From contig NZ_CP013613.1 of assembly GCF_001482385.1 (NCBI RefSeq), positions 1-64,000 of the forward strand: a stretch of DNA of 64,000 nt. The letters are read 5' to 3'. Positions 41,887 through 51,264 of this stretch are shown in pieces. Position numbers and translations under genes: made by a program. Under the pieces are notes generated by a model that did no database searches, had not been told where the DNA came from, and was given only the letters and a program-made list of their open reading frames with translations. The stretch comes from Pseudoalteromonas rubra. GTDB taxonomy: Bacteria > Pseudomonadota > Gammaproteobacteria > Enterobacterales > Alteromonadaceae. Positions within the stretch are counted from its first letter, which is position 1; each line of letters starts with the position of its first letter.

Positions 41887-42198
41887 TCACCCCCGAAAAA
41901 TATGATCTAAACAACCCACTTTGGCTTTTTTCGCAGCCAGCGCTCTCAGTGCGACCTGCAGATCGGCAGCAGACACCTCAGGAACAAACAGCGGGATCCG
42001 CGAATCAGCCTCATACAGCGTCAGCATATCTGTCTCTGACGTGCTTTTGAGCAATGTCGACAACTCCGCATCGATTTTATAAATAGACTCCAGGTTCATC
42101 TCAAAGTCAGCCAACCTTTTAAGGATCAGAATAAGCTCGACGTTTTTCGTATAGTAGGCATTGATGAGCTCGGGTATTTGCTGCGACTTATCCATCAT
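41887..42198 (-). CDS. FlhD-family transcriptional activator subunit (SetD/AcaD-like)
   Basis: 103 residues, all-helical, with a FlhD-like layout: INAYYTKNVELILILKRLADFEMN, a SETDMLTLYEADSRIPLFVP middle and an ALRALAAKKAKVGC end. Sequence identity to FlhD is not obvious by eye, so the call depends largely on size, fold pattern and its coupling to the FlhC-like gene. It would form the DNA-binding heteromer with the downstream protein. AGGAG lies 5 bp before the first of two ATG codons. The upstream region is AT-rich. Confidence 0.7.
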   Translation of the reverse strand: MMDKSQQIPELINAYYTKNVELILILKRLADFEMNLESIYKIDAELSTLLKSTSETDMLTLYEADSRIPLFVPEVSAADLQVALRALAAKKAKVGCLDHIFRG

Positions 42199-42890
42199 AT
42201 TAACTCCTTTTTTATATTTATTGTTTCATTAATAAAATTATAAAATGCAGTACTTTTTCATTCAAGAAAAAATGATCACTTTTTGTAGAAAAAAACAATC
42301 ACAATTTGTAAATCCAAAAAGAAACTTGCCTTCTCCGGTGCCTATGAAGGGTTCAGAAAATTAAGACTAAACAAAAACCTCCACAATTACAATGAGTTAT
42401 TTTTAATTTAAAATGCCCACCTTGCACATCATTAGAGATATCGGGTACAGACGATATCAATACCACATCGGAAACAACCTTAACAAGAGAGTAAAAAACA
42501 CCCCATACTTTATAACGAAAAAAGTAAATTTAGGAAAAAGCCAAAATAAAAACACGAAAATAAAAGCCAATAAAAACAAGCAAGATACCAACAAAAAAAT
42601 ATGGGCACAGTTTGTTTTTCGTTCCTTCCCCCGGCCCCCTCACCCGCCGTAGCCGAGCGCTCATAAACAGATTTACACCCCCTTATTTTGGTGCCCCTAC
42701 GGTTTTCTCCGTACCACAGGATTAGGTAATAATACGCCCAAAGGGTAAGCTGGTTCGGGTAAGAACAGACTTTGCCAGGACGCTCAGATGACGCAATGCG
42801 GGATAGCCCAGTCGTACATCCTGCCCCCTGGCATGCAAACGTAAGCTCAAACCCCGTCATGCTATGACCAATAAAACCATGGAGATAAAT
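42199..42890. other. 690-bp divergent intergenic region, candidate oriT and tra promoters
   Basis: It separates the FlhD-like gene (minus) from the relaxase operon (plus). The left 400 bp is very AT-rich, and the frames there are low-complexity Lys/Asn runs with no ribosome site. The right half is GC-richer and patterned. TACGG-TTTTCT-CCGTA hairpin at 42698-42713. Direct repeats GGGTAAG at 42743-42749 and 42757-42763, with a related GGTAAT at 42725. A CCCCCTTATTTTGGTGCCCC stretch at 42678-42697 could be an activator site. Hairpin plus short direct repeats upstream of the relaxase gene is a common oriT layout, but no nic site is proven. Confidence 0.4.
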
Positions 42891-43658
42891 ATGTCTGACG
42901 CGCATCAAGACACACAGAATAATGACACCCCCGTTATCTCAACGCGCCATGCTGGCAAGATGAAAACTCTGGTCACACAGATCAGCTATAAAAGCGACTT
43001 GTTACATCAGTTCCTGTCAAAAAATGAAATACGCATGCTCAATGCATTCGAGCGCCTCGGAGCGATTTTTCGTATCGCAAGAACCAACCCGGCAGCCTAT
43101 GACAAGATCCGCAGCTGGCACTATGACGTCAACCTGCTGATTGCCCGCACTCAGCTCGATACGCTGCAGGAATTGCGCGCGCAAAAACAAGCTCAGGCGC
43201 ATTTTGATGGCCACTTTGAACTCAATCGACCCGAATGCTATGAAGTCATCTTTGAAGTATCACACCCGGTCGGCATCACCATTCCGCAATTAATTAAAGA
43301 AGTGGATGCAGAAATTGATGAAATTGAAACCCTGTTTATGTTCGGGATGATCGACGATACAGAATATGCGGCGGCCTGCAAACAGGCTTCGGTGATCATC
43401 AGTGGGGTCGTGGATCGCCTCAACAAAGTCACCGCTCCGGGTAAACGTGAAGGCGGGTCTTTCAGTCCAAGACATTTTGTTGAGATACTCAATAATCCCA
43501 ATTTTGAGTTGTTAGCACACTGCGGAATGCCCATGGCAGTGGCTGAGCAGATCCTGACCGAAGCGCAGCTCGCGGTGGTCAGAACCCACCATAGCAGGCC
43601 TAAACTCGACGACCACCAGTCCGATACAAGTGAAGGCCTGGTGCAGGACAGCTATTAA
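42891..43658 (+). CDS. Putative mobilisation accessory protein upstream of traI
   Basis: 255 residues, cytoplasmic, helix-rich, from ATG 42891 with GGAG 6 bp upstream (an ATG 27 bp earlier lacks a site). Segments such as KTLVTQISYKSDLLHQFLSK, TNPAAYDKIRSWHYDVNLLI and FGMIDDTEYAAACKQASVII faintly recall DUF1845-type proteins found in conjugative elements; this is tentative. It ends 1 bp before traI, so the two are co-translated. It probably assists relaxosome formation or oriT binding, by position. Confidence 0.6.
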   Translation: MSDAHQDTQNNDTPVISTRHAGKMKTLVTQISYKSDLLHQFLSKNEIRMLNAFERLGAIFRIARTNPAAYDKIRSWHYDVNLLIARTQLDTLQELRAQKQAQAHFDGHFELNRPECYEVIFEVSHPVGITIPQLIKEVDAEIDEIETLFMFGMIDDTEYAAACKQASVIISGVVDRLNKVTAPGKREGGSFSPRHFVEILNNPNFELLAHCGMPMAVAEQILTEAQLAVVRTHHSRPKLDDHQSDTSEGLVQDSY

Positions 43659-43659
43659 C

Positions 43660-45906
43660 ATGCTGTCGCTCCTGGTGGCGGCTGCTGCCCTGCTAGGCAG
43701 CGGCTTTCTGGCTATACACTTTATTTTCAGCCGCAGGCAAAAACACACCAAACTGGTTGCACTCAACCGCGGCCACTATGTGTTTGACACCGCACACGGG
43801 CAGGGCGCAGAGCCAGTGTACCTGGATATTTTTCGCCGTCCGGTGGCTGCGCCGCACTCACACACCCAATCAGACAGCAACCTGCACCAGATCAGCGCGG
43901 TCAGTGTTGAGAGTCTGATGATGCGTTATGCCGATCACATCAAAGCACTGGAGTCCTATGCCAAGATCGGCAGCCACCGCCAAACACGCTGCGGTAAAAG
44001 CCTCTTCACAGAGCGCTATCTCAGTGTCATTGAGCGGTTTATTGAGTATGCCCACCTGCTGCCCGCCTCAGAACATCACCATGCTGAGCCTGGTGGCCTG
44101 CTGAGACACTCCCTGGAAGTGGCCACCCTGGCCTTGCGTCAGGCGGACAATACTCTGCCGCCTTCCACCAATATGGTGGACTTAGATGAACAGCGCCATG
44201 AGCGCTACATTTATGCCGCCTGGGTCGGCGGCTTAATGCATGATCTGGGCACTGTCATCAACGACTTACAAGTCCGCGCACACAGCATCTATGACGCAAA
44301 AACCAACACGGTTATTCCCGTCACCCACACTACCACCGCAATAAAACACTGGATCCCCCACATGGAGAGCCTGATTGAGTGGGCCCAGCGTCACCGGGTG
44401 GCACAATATACCATTCACTTTCATCGCGATAACTTCAGGCTGAGGCCTGATTCGCCAACCGCTTCCGGCTCTCTGCTGTTGCCACACATTCTACGCGGTG
44501 AGGGGCTGGAGTACATGATGGACAGCCCGGGCCAGTTATTTAACGAGCTCAGTGACACCCTGCAAAACTACACGCACAACAACAGTTATCTGGCGAAAAT
44601 GCTCCGTTATGGCGACTCCAGCTCCACCAAAAAAGACCTTCGTGAAGGCGTGATGAACGCCTTTGGTCAGGCCAAACAATCCCGCGCCATGGCCATTGTC
44701 GCCACCCTGCGTAAGCTGCGGGCCAGCTGGACTTTCAACGGTGAAAAAGGCCAGGCTTTCATCATTGCCGGCCATGTCTATCTACGCTGGCAGTCCGCAT
44801 TTCACAGCCTCATCAACACCATGAAAGCCGATCAGCCCACGCCGTTTGTCAAAGATGCTCTGACGCTGCTGGCGATGATGGAAGACTTTGCTATCGTGGA
44901 GCCCTTTGACGCCGAGCATCGCACCATTTCCTTTACCCCGGGTGTCTTCAGTCGCGAAGATGCCCAGGACATCCTGGCGGGAAAACGCACCGTGGTGTGG
45001 TTTGAACTGGTCAAGCTCACGCATCATGACTGGATCTATGATGCAGACCCCATGCACCCGAATTTGGCTGGTCTGCTGTGTCTCAAAGACACCAAGCGCA
45101 CTTTTATCACCCGCGAAGATGGCAGCTGTCAGGAACTGCACCTCAGCCCCCCTGTGCCTAGCACGACAGAGACAGCAGCGTGCCAGGCTCAGGAGCGCCC
45201 CGGGCCACAGCCCCCACAAGCGCAGCACGTTCAGGCCACAAAAAACCCAAGTTCCGCGACGCAGACTGCGCATAAAACACCGCCGGTGGTTGCAACAGAG
45301 GTGCCCGCTGCACGTCCTGACACTCACCTGCCCCCGGAGCAACGCGTGCTCACGCTGCATGCTAAACACTATATTGATATCCAGGCCTGGTCGAAGGCCC
45401 ATGGACAAGGCGTTGATGAGTACCTCAATCAGCTGTGTCGCAACAAGCTGGTACGGGCCCAGCTGGGAAAACCATCACTGATCCAGACATTGACCATAGC
45501 CGGAGTGACGCGCAGCTGTGTGGAGCTGACCCCACGCGGGCGTGCAGAATTCAGCCGTGCAGAGGCCGCTCCCGCTGTCAACACAACTGACGACGCCGCG
45601 GCGCAGGATCAGCTGCAGCAGCTGCTTGACAATGCCCCGCCGGGTACCCTCGGAGCTGTCTGTGCCCGATTATGTGAGCCACAACGGTATATCACGCCAC
45701 ATCAGCAAAAATTCAGGCTGTCGCTGGCACGACTTGCTAATGCGCTGGAGGGAACACCTGACAAACTACAGGATCAAACGCTGAACAGCGTGTTGAATAC
45801 CATCACCAAACAGGCAGGGAATGACGCGATCACCCTCATAGACGCAACCCATTATGAGGTGTTACTGGATCACCGTGCCCTGCTGGACACAGAGGTTTTT
45901 TCATGA
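43660..45906 (+). CDS. traI: TraI relaxase, MobH family
   Basis: 748 residues from ATG 43660, the first codon giving the membrane anchor MLSLLVAAAALLGSGFLAIH. The TraI_2/MobH relaxase domain (about 90-400) contains an HD-hydrolase-like set: EHHHAEPGGLLRHSLEVATL (about 138-157) and GGLMHDLGTV with His-Asp near 193, then EYMMDSPG and YLAKML motifs. A Pro/Gln-rich linker (about 500-560) leads to a C-terminal TraI_2_C winged-helix region (LTLHAKHYIDIQAWSKAHG). MobH relaxases nick oriT on SXT, IncC and IncHI elements. Its stop overlaps traD (ATGA). Confidence 0.9.
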   Translation: MLSLLVAAAALLGSGFLAIHFIFSRRQKHTKLVALNRGHYVFDTAHGQGAEPVYLDIFRRPVAAPHSHTQSDSNLHQISAVSVESLMMRYADHIKALESYAKIGSHRQTRCGKSLFTERYLSVIERFIEYAHLLPASEHHHAEPGGLLRHSLEVATLALRQADNTLPPSTNMVDLDEQRHERYIYAAWVGGLMHDLGTVINDLQVRAHSIYDAKTNTVIPVTHTTTAIKHWIPHMESLIEWAQRHRVAQYTIHFHRDNFRLRPDSPTASGSLLLPHILRGEGLEYMMDSPGQLFNELSDTLQNYTHNNSYLAKMLRYGDSSSTKKDLREGVMNAFGQAKQSRAMAIVATLRKLRASWTFNGEKGQAFIIAGHVYLRWQSAFHSLINTMKADQPTPFVKDALTLLAMMEDFAIVEPFDAEHRTISFTPGVFSREDAQDILAGKRTVVWFELVKLTHHDWIYDADPMHPNLAGLLCLKDTKRTFITREDGSCQELHLSPPVPSTTETAACQAQERPGPQPPQAQHVQATKNPSSATQTAHKTPPVVATEVPAARPDTHLPPEQRVLTLHAKHYIDIQAWSKAHGQGVDEYLNQLCRNKLVRAQLGKPSLIQTLTIAGVTRSCVELTPRGRAEFSRAEAAPAVNTTDDAAAQDQLQQLLDNAPPGTLGAVCARLCEPQRYITPHQQKFRLSLARLANALEGTPDKLQDQTLNSVLNTITKQAGNDAITLIDATHYEVLLDHRALLDTEVFS

Positions 45907-47864
45907 GCACCAAATATAACCGAACGGATGGGCGCTATATTGAGCACCTGTTCCGGCCCGTCTATGAAGCGCAAACCGCACTGGCCTGGCTGGCCGGCGC
46001 CATGCTCACGCCCTTTGCCACCCTGGGCGGATTCAACCCACTGTCCTGGGTCACGCTGGGACTGATGGCCGTGATGGGCACCGGCAGCCTCTACTACGCC
46101 AGAAAATCACTGCCGCTGCTGCGACGCCAGCTCAGACTCAAGCTCAATAAGCGTGAGTTTATGGATGTCTCTACCTTGCGCAAAATCAACCACCTGACCC
46201 CACGGGTCACCAAGGCACGCTGGCCGGACCCCAAGCTGAATTTCCTCGGCTATGGGTTCGAGTGGGGATCTGAACATGCCAATCGTGCCTATCAGGTGCT
46301 GGACATGGACTCCACACTCAGTGACATCACCATTCCCTTTTTTATGCAGCCGAGACTGAAAAAATGGCTCAGAGAAACCGCAGAACTTGGGGGTAAACCC
46401 TATATTCACGCCCTCGGTGATGAAACGCCCGTGCAGGCCATGGAAGAAACCTTTTTTGGTCACACTCTGGTCGCCGGGAATATTGGTACGGGCAAAACCA
46501 CCATGCTTAAGTTGCTCAGTCTCAATGCCCTGCACATGGGGGCCGGTGCAGAGAAAAAAGTCCTGATCATCATCGACCCGAAAAATGACGAAGACTGGAA
46601 GCGCGCCGTCCGCCAGGAGATGGCGCATCTGGGGATGGCCGACCAATTTTATGAAGTGCACCCGGCCAAGCAAAGTACCTCATGCCGCATTCCGCTGCTG
46701 AAAAATTTTGTCAGAACCACCGAGATTGCCGATCGCATTGCGCCCTTAATGGGCAGCGCCGGCAGCAGTAAATCCTTTGAAGACTTTGCCTACGAACAGA
46801 TCACTTTTGTGGCCAGCGGCATGGAATATCTTGGCACCCCGATCCGGCTGACCACCATCCAGTCCGCGCTGTCTGCCGGGAAACTGGCATTTTGCGAGCA
46901 AGTGCTGCACGCTTACTTCAGACGGACCCAGGGCGAGGATTATGCACAGCGCCTTGACCTGGAAAAACAGCAAGCCCAGGGCAATGCCCCCTGGCAGGTA
47001 ATGGCGCAGTACTATAAAACCCAGCTGGCCAACGGGCCACACAGCCATCAGACCATTGCCGGCATTATTCAGCTGATCGAGCATCCTAACGAGCACTTCG
47101 TCAAGATGATCACCTCATTGCGCCCGGTGCTGACCGCGCTCACCACCAAGCCCATGGATGATTTATTTTCTGTCGTCGATGATGCCAGCAACGACGACCC
47201 GCGCCGGGTGGTTGACCTGGATACGCTGATGGAAAAAGGGGGCTGTCTGTACGTCAGCTCAGACTCCATGACTGACGGCAAAACCTCTGCGTTTCTGGCG
47301 CGCCTGATGATGGCGGAAATCGCCGCGGTGTCCGGGCGGCGCTACAATAAAGCAGACACCGACGCGCCGCGTGTTTGCGTCTTTCTCGACGAGGCCCATG
47401 CCGCGCTGGAAAACAACAACAGTCTAATCAACCTGCTGGCCGTCGGCCGGGCCTCAAAAATTGAGTTGTATCTGGCCACTCAGACCATCAGTGACATCGA
47501 AGATAAAACCAGCGAAGCGACCGCTAAGCGGGTACTCGGGTTATGCAACAACTTTATTTCCTTTCGTACCACAGATCCCAATACACAGACCTATGTGTCG
47601 GAGCAGTTTTCAAAAACCTCCATCACCCGGGTGTCGCAGCAAAGTGGCGCTTCAATTTCATCGGATCAAAGCCTCGCGTCCTTTCGGGCAAACCACGGTG
47701 AAACCACCCGCAAACAACTGGAAGAATCCTTTCCTAAAAGCCTGATGGGGGATCTGCCCAAGCTACAGTACATTGCCAGGCTGGCTGACGGGCGCAAACT
47801 CAAAATGCGCCTGCCGATCGTGATTAACAAACAACCACATGAACTTGCCCCATGGATACACTAA
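45903..47864 (+). CDS. traD: TraD type IV coupling protein
   Basis: 653 residues. Two N-terminal membrane segments (about 25-65). The motor domain has Walker A GNIGTGKTTM near 192 and Walker B VCVFLDEAHAAL near 492, plus the coupling-protein LLAVGRASKIELYLATQTI block and an FRTTDPNTQTYVSEQFS segment as in SXT/R27 TraD (TraG). It brings the relaxosome to the channel and pumps DNA. It starts within the traI stop (ATGA) and overlaps the next gene by 13 bp. Confidence 0.93.
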   Translation: MSTKYNRTDGRYIEHLFRPVYEAQTALAWLAGAMLTPFATLGGFNPLSWVTLGLMAVMGTGSLYYARKSLPLLRRQLRLKLNKREFMDVSTLRKINHLTPRVTKARWPDPKLNFLGYGFEWGSEHANRAYQVLDMDSTLSDITIPFFMQPRLKKWLRETAELGGKPYIHALGDETPVQAMEETFFGHTLVAGNIGTGKTTMLKLLSLNALHMGAGAEKKVLIIIDPKNDEDWKRAVRQEMAHLGMADQFYEVHPAKQSTSCRIPLLKNFVRTTEIADRIAPLMGSAGSSKSFEDFAYEQITFVASGMEYLGTPIRLTTIQSALSAGKLAFCEQVLHAYFRRTQGEDYAQRLDLEKQQAQGNAPWQVMAQYYKTQLANGPHSHQTIAGIIQLIEHPNEHFVKMITSLRPVLTALTTKPMDDLFSVVDDASNDDPRRVVDLDTLMEKGGCLYVSSDSMTDGKTSAFLARLMMAEIAAVSGRRYNKADTDAPRVCVFLDEAHAALENNNSLINLLAVGRASKIELYLATQTISDIEDKTSEATAKRVLGLCNNFISFRTTDPNTQTYVSEQFSKTSITRVSQQSGASISSDQSLASFRANHGETTRKQLEESFPKSLMGDLPKLQYIARLADGRKLKMRLPIVINKQPHELAPWIH

Positions 47865-49003
47865 ACACCGCCAAATCAGCGCGTAAATTCAGTTTTACGC
47901 GCTGCAAATACCCCGACTTCATGGCGAGCAATTTCGCCGGACTGTCAGCAGATACGCCCTGGGAGGCCCTGTGCGACACCGACAAACAACGTGTCATCCA
48001 CACCTTATATGACCATATGGGGACTGAACTGGCGCTGCTGTTCAACCAGGCCCTGCAAACCCGGTTATCCCCGGCACACCACCCGTTGTGCGAGGCGCTA
48101 CGCAATATAGCCCTGCACGTCGGCCTGGCCACCCCACATCACAGCGGCAGGAGCGTGTTTCAGCAGATCATTCTCAACACCGTCACCGATGTCATCAATC
48201 AGCGCCACCCCAGTGTGTTGCTGTCGTTGCTGCATGCGCTGGGCTGTGTGTTTACCCTGGCTGTCACCACGGCCCAGGGCAGCAGTAAACTGGACTTGCC
48301 CTGGGATTGTTTGTCTCAGTCTCTGTACGCCTATGCCTGCCAGATGCAAACCCGGACTTTGTATGTACGCGCCAAACCCACGACCCGCATGGCCCTCACC
48401 GATGAGCAAAGCAGTTTCTTGCTATTGCGCTTTATTCTGAGTGCACCCCGGATCAGACAGCTGCTGCTCTGTGAGCACGCTCCCTGTTCCGGACGCACGG
48501 TCCGCTCGGGTGCAGCCCTCGATGCCGCCGCCTGTATTGCACATATCGATAAGGTGAATAAAGTGGCCGGCGAATATTGCAGACGCATGGACGCTTACTT
48601 TGGCCCACTCGATCTGTTCGGCCACGACGCCGCGTCCGTCAGCTATGCCATCTCAACGGGGGCAGCCGCGTACCGCTGTCACCTCAGTGAATCCGGCCAT
48701 GGTGAAGCGGTCGGTTACACCGCACTGATGACCTACCTCAGTGATGCCATGGCACCGGTGTTATTGACGCACATTAGCGCCGGGCAGCATAACTGGAATT
48801 GGATCTCCACGCCGTTGTCCGCCTGGGTCGACAGCCAGCACGACACTCCGGTGACCCTACTCAGTCAGGAAGTCTCGGGGCCGGCACGGGAGATCATGAG
48901 TTACGCGTTACTGGGCCTGATAGCCGATCGGGTCAACCTGTCTGTGTTTGGCCTGCCGCTGCCGCTGGACGATCACTCCTGCTACTGGAGGAACCAACTA
49001 TGA
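47852..49003 (+). CDS. Hypothetical protein of the traI-traD operon, 383 residues
   Basis: No signal peptide; mixed, His/Cys/Ala-rich, apparently globular and helical. No motif of a known family seen. The start overlaps the traD 3' end and its stop overlaps the next start (ATGA at 49000-49003), so it is tightly coupled to transfer genes. A counterpart between traD and the DUF4400 gene exists in SXT-like clusters, but I cannot assert homology from reading alone. Confidence 0.65.
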   Translation: MDTLNTAKSARKFSFTRCKYPDFMASNFAGLSADTPWEALCDTDKQRVIHTLYDHMGTELALLFNQALQTRLSPAHHPLCEALRNIALHVGLATPHHSGRSVFQQIILNTVTDVINQRHPSVLLSLLHALGCVFTLAVTTAQGSSKLDLPWDCLSQSLYAYACQMQTRTLYVRAKPTTRMALTDEQSSFLLLRFILSAPRIRQLLLCEHAPCSGRTVRSGAALDAAACIAHIDKVNKVAGEYCRRMDAYFGPLDLFGHDAASVSYAISTGAAAYRCHLSESGHGEAVGYTALMTYLSDAMAPVLLTHISAGQHNWNWISTPLSAWVDSQHDTPVTLLSQEVSGPAREIMSYALLGLIADRVNLSVFGLPLPLDDHSCYWRNQL

Positions 49004-49647
49004 GCGAGCCATCCACAACCAGAAAAATGTCACGGTTTCAGGCTTTCTTTATGGTGTCGAGCCTGTGTATTTCTCTTACCATCGCGCTGATGCTGATCAC
49101 CGACTCCCGGGAATACAATCACAATATGATTGAAGAAGGCCGCCAGATCCGTGCCAGTATCTCGGTCAATGACTGGCATGCCGTACGTGAAAAGACCCTG
49201 CAACGTCAGGCAAGCTGGATCCATGATTCCGGCTTTTACCTGTGGTTTTTGAGCAAGATCACCCCGCAAAGTGCCACCCCTTTCGACCACCTGAGTACCA
49301 ATACCCTGAATGCACGCCTGCAACAAAACACCCAGATCCTCGCCTATCAGATAGCCCTGCGTCTGACCATGCTGGAATACTGGTTGTTGCTCTCACTGCC
49401 TTTACTGATCTGCCTGATCATCTCGGCAATCAACCGCCACAGGGCCAACATGTACAGTTTTGGCGGAGCCAGACCAAACCGCACACGCCTGTACTTTAAG
49501 GCCATCTGGCTAACCCTCAGTACCATCTCCTTTTATGTGCTGGCACCGAGCCTGCTCGGTCCCTTTGCCATTTACTTGCCAGTCTTCTCACTCATACTGG
49601 TGGCACTGCTTATTTCGGGCATTATTAGGAATTTCCACAAAATATAA
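49000..49647 (+). CDS. DUF4400-type inner-membrane protein (TraJ-like of SXT elements)
   Basis: 215 residues with about four hydrophobic segments (about 15-37, 120-148, 172-190, 195-208) and a soluble loop with RQIRASISVNDWHAVREKT. The INRHRANMYSFGG turn after the second segment is typical of DUF4400 proteins found just after traD in integrative conjugative elements. Function unproven; proteins here have been linked to coupling-protein function or exclusion. CTGGAGGA is a good ribosome site. Confidence 0.7.
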   Translation: MSEPSTTRKMSRFQAFFMVSSLCISLTIALMLITDSREYNHNMIEEGRQIRASISVNDWHAVREKTLQRQASWIHDSGFYLWFLSKITPQSATPFDHLSTNTLNARLQQNTQILAYQIALRLTMLEYWLLLSLPLLICLIISAINRHRANMYSFGGARPNRTRLYFKAIWLTLSTISFYVLAPSLLGPFAIYLPVFSLILVALLISGIIRNFHKI

Positions 49648-49781
49648 ATAACTTTTTTCTGAAAGTTAGGGCGTGACTTTTTAGGGTCCGTAAATTATTC
49701 ACTTTGTAAAACCACGTCGCCATAATATATCCGTGAGTTCAACAATTTACTTTATAATTAGCTTTAATATCGGAGATAAAA
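49648..49781 (+). promoter_or_regulatory. Probable promoter region of the pilin operon
   Basis: A 134-bp AT-rich gap between the DUF4400 gene and traA. CATAAT/TATATC (49721-49730) is -10-like. TTTTTAGGGT at 49678-49687 resembles the TTTAGGGT half of the inverted repeat at 3505-3512, so both may be sites for one regulator. CGGAGAT (49770-49776) serves traA. Boundaries of the promoter are not resolved. Confidence 0.35.
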
Positions 49782-50132
49782 ATGACAACTGCATTAGCAA
49801 ACTTTCAAGACATGGCGCCCGCCAAAGGAAACCTGAAAAGCAAAACGCTTTGGATTTCCCTAGCAGTCGTCGCCATTATGTTCTCAGCACTGGCCATGGC
49901 AGCGGGCACAGGCACAGAATTTAATGCCATTTACACCACCTTTGACGGCTGGGTTAAAGGTGTACCAGGTAAAACAGTTGCCTTGCTGGCCTTCTTCTAT
50001 GCACTGTATAACATCACCCAACAAAACTATCAGATGGCAGCCGGTGCCTTCCTCGGCTCAGTCCTGTGTGTAAACGCCGGCGCAATCCTGGACTTAATTT
50101 TCACAGCCAGTATTCCAGGTCTGTCACTTTAA
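49782..50132 (+). CDS. traA: TraA, conjugative pilin precursor
   Basis: 116 residues. Long positively charged leader (to about 25), hydrophobic stretch, then SALAMA-AGTG as the signal-peptidase site (about 39/40), giving a mature pilin of about 76 residues. The mature part has two hydrophobic helices (TVALLAFFYALYNI and FLGSVLCVNAGAILDLIFTA) separated by a short polar loop, as in F and R27 pilins. Its maturation may use the S26 peptidase at 11490. A strong hairpin terminator follows, so pilin mRNA should exceed that of the downstream genes. Confidence 0.85.
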   Translation: MTTALANFQDMAPAKGNLKSKTLWISLAVVAIMFSALAMAAGTGTEFNAIYTTFDGWVKGVPGKTVALLAFFYALYNITQQNYQMAAGAFLGSVLCVNAGAILDLIFTASIPGLSL

Positions 50133-50156
50133 TCCTTATCCCTCCCAGGACTCGAA

Positions 50157-50188
50157 AATAAGCCAGGTTATAACCTGGCTTATTTTTT
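50157..50188 (+). terminator. Attenuator/terminator between traA and traL
   Basis: AATAAGCCAGG-TTATAA-CCTGGCTTATT is a perfect 11-bp stem followed by T-run to 50188. It lies 25 bp after traA and 90 bp before traL. Partial read-through would give more pilin than assembly proteins. Confidence 0.9.
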
Positions 50189-50277
50189 ACACCCACAAAA
50201 AAAGCACCGCGTAATCTATTCCTCTTACCAATTAAAAAACACAAAATAAAACTCTGTTTTTTTCAGGACTGAAAATA

Positions 50278-50583
50278 ATGAGTACGGAGCAAGATCCATT
50301 TCAATATCGCATGCCAAAACGCATCAATGAACCGCTCACCTTGATTTACTGGCCCATTCACTATGTCATGATGCCATTGGCAGCCTTTGGCTTTGGCATT
50401 TTGATCAATAAGCCCATGATTATGATGCTCATTGGCCTGGTGTGGTTTTTCGCCATCAAACACACGGAAGAAAAATACTCACGCGGTTATCTGGTACACC
50501 TGTTATGGTGGTTTGGCTTTACCCCACACCTGAAAAAAACACGATATCTGCCAGATCCTTACAAACGTAAGTTATTTCAGTAA
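50278..50583 (+). CDS. traL: TraL, conjugative pilus assembly protein
   Basis: 101 residues. TraL/VirB3-like features: N-terminal YRMPKRINEPLTLIYWPI, two membrane segments (about 23-42 and 44-60), then KHTEEKYSRGYLVHLLWWFG and a basic end. It is an inner-membrane core component working with the TraC ATPase. Followed by traE, traK, traB in the standard order; 11 bp to traE. Confidence 0.92.
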   Translation: MSTEQDPFQYRMPKRINEPLTLIYWPIHYVMMPLAAFGFGILINKPMIMMLIGLVWFFAIKHTEEKYSRGYLVHLLWWFGFTPHLKKTRYLPDPYKRKLFQ

Positions 50584-50594
50584 GGAGAACCGTC

Positions 50595-51251
50595 ATGCTA
50601 CTCAGAAAAAACAGTCCGGTACTCAAGTCAGTACAGGACATTAAAAATAGCAATCGTCATAACCTGTTCATCCAGTACACCTTACTGGGGATCATTCTTA
50701 TCCTCGTGCTCATTTTGCTATTTAAAGACACCGAAATCGTGGCCATTCCGCCGAATATGCAAAGTGAGATCCGCATCATGGGGAACCAGGCGAATCAGGA
50801 GTACAAAGTACGCTGGGCGTTTTCAGTCGCCGCCATCGCCGGCAATATTTCAAAAGACAATTCTGCCTGGGCACTGGCCCAGCTGGAAAGCATGCTGTCA
50901 CCCTACTTACGACAGCAGGTGATGCCGGCCATTCGTCAGGAGGTCAATATCCTGGTCGCCCGCAACGCCTCGCAATCCTTTGTCATCAAAGATGTCATCT
51001 ATGATACCAACAAAGATCTGGTCTGGGTATGGGGTGACAGAGAGATCAAAGTGAAAAACGCCTCCAATAAAAGCGTCGTCCCACAACGCTGGACCTATGA
51101 AATGCGCATTGAACCCTTTGGCGGACGTGCCGCCGTCACTCACTTAAACAGCTATCAGGGTCTGCCCCGTAACCGTGATGTTGAGTACACCGTTGAACCT
51201 GCACCTTTGGTCCCGGACGACGTGCCCGCAGGCACGCAAGAGCAACCCTAA
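50595..51251 (+). CDS. traE: TraE, inner-membrane channel protein
   Basis: 218 residues. One N-terminal membrane helix (about 25-48, FIQYTLLGIILILVLILLF) and a periplasmic VirB8-like domain with FSVAAIAGNISKDNSAWALA, VMPAIRQEVNILVARN and VNKKV..., ending in a Pro-rich acidic tail. VirB8/TraE proteins form the inner-membrane assembly hub. AAGGAG sits 8 bp before the ATG. Confidence 0.92.
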   Translation: MLLRKNSPVLKSVQDIKNSNRHNLFIQYTLLGIILILVLILLFKDTEIVAIPPNMQSEIRIMGNQANQEYKVRWAFSVAAIAGNISKDNSAWALAQLESMLSPYLRQQVMPAIRQEVNILVARNASQSFVIKDVIYDTNKDLVWVWGDREIKVKNASNKSVVPQRWTYEMRIEPFGGRAAVTHLNSYQGLPRNRDVEYTVEPAPLVPDDVPAGTQEQP

Positions 51252-51264
51252 TTAGGTAATCACA

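Noticed and set aside
42413..42908. Frames on both strands in the region before the relaxase operon
   Set aside because: One is a Lys/Asn run caused by AT-rich DNA, the other a low-quality antisense frame; neither has a ribosome site, and the DNA looks regulatory.
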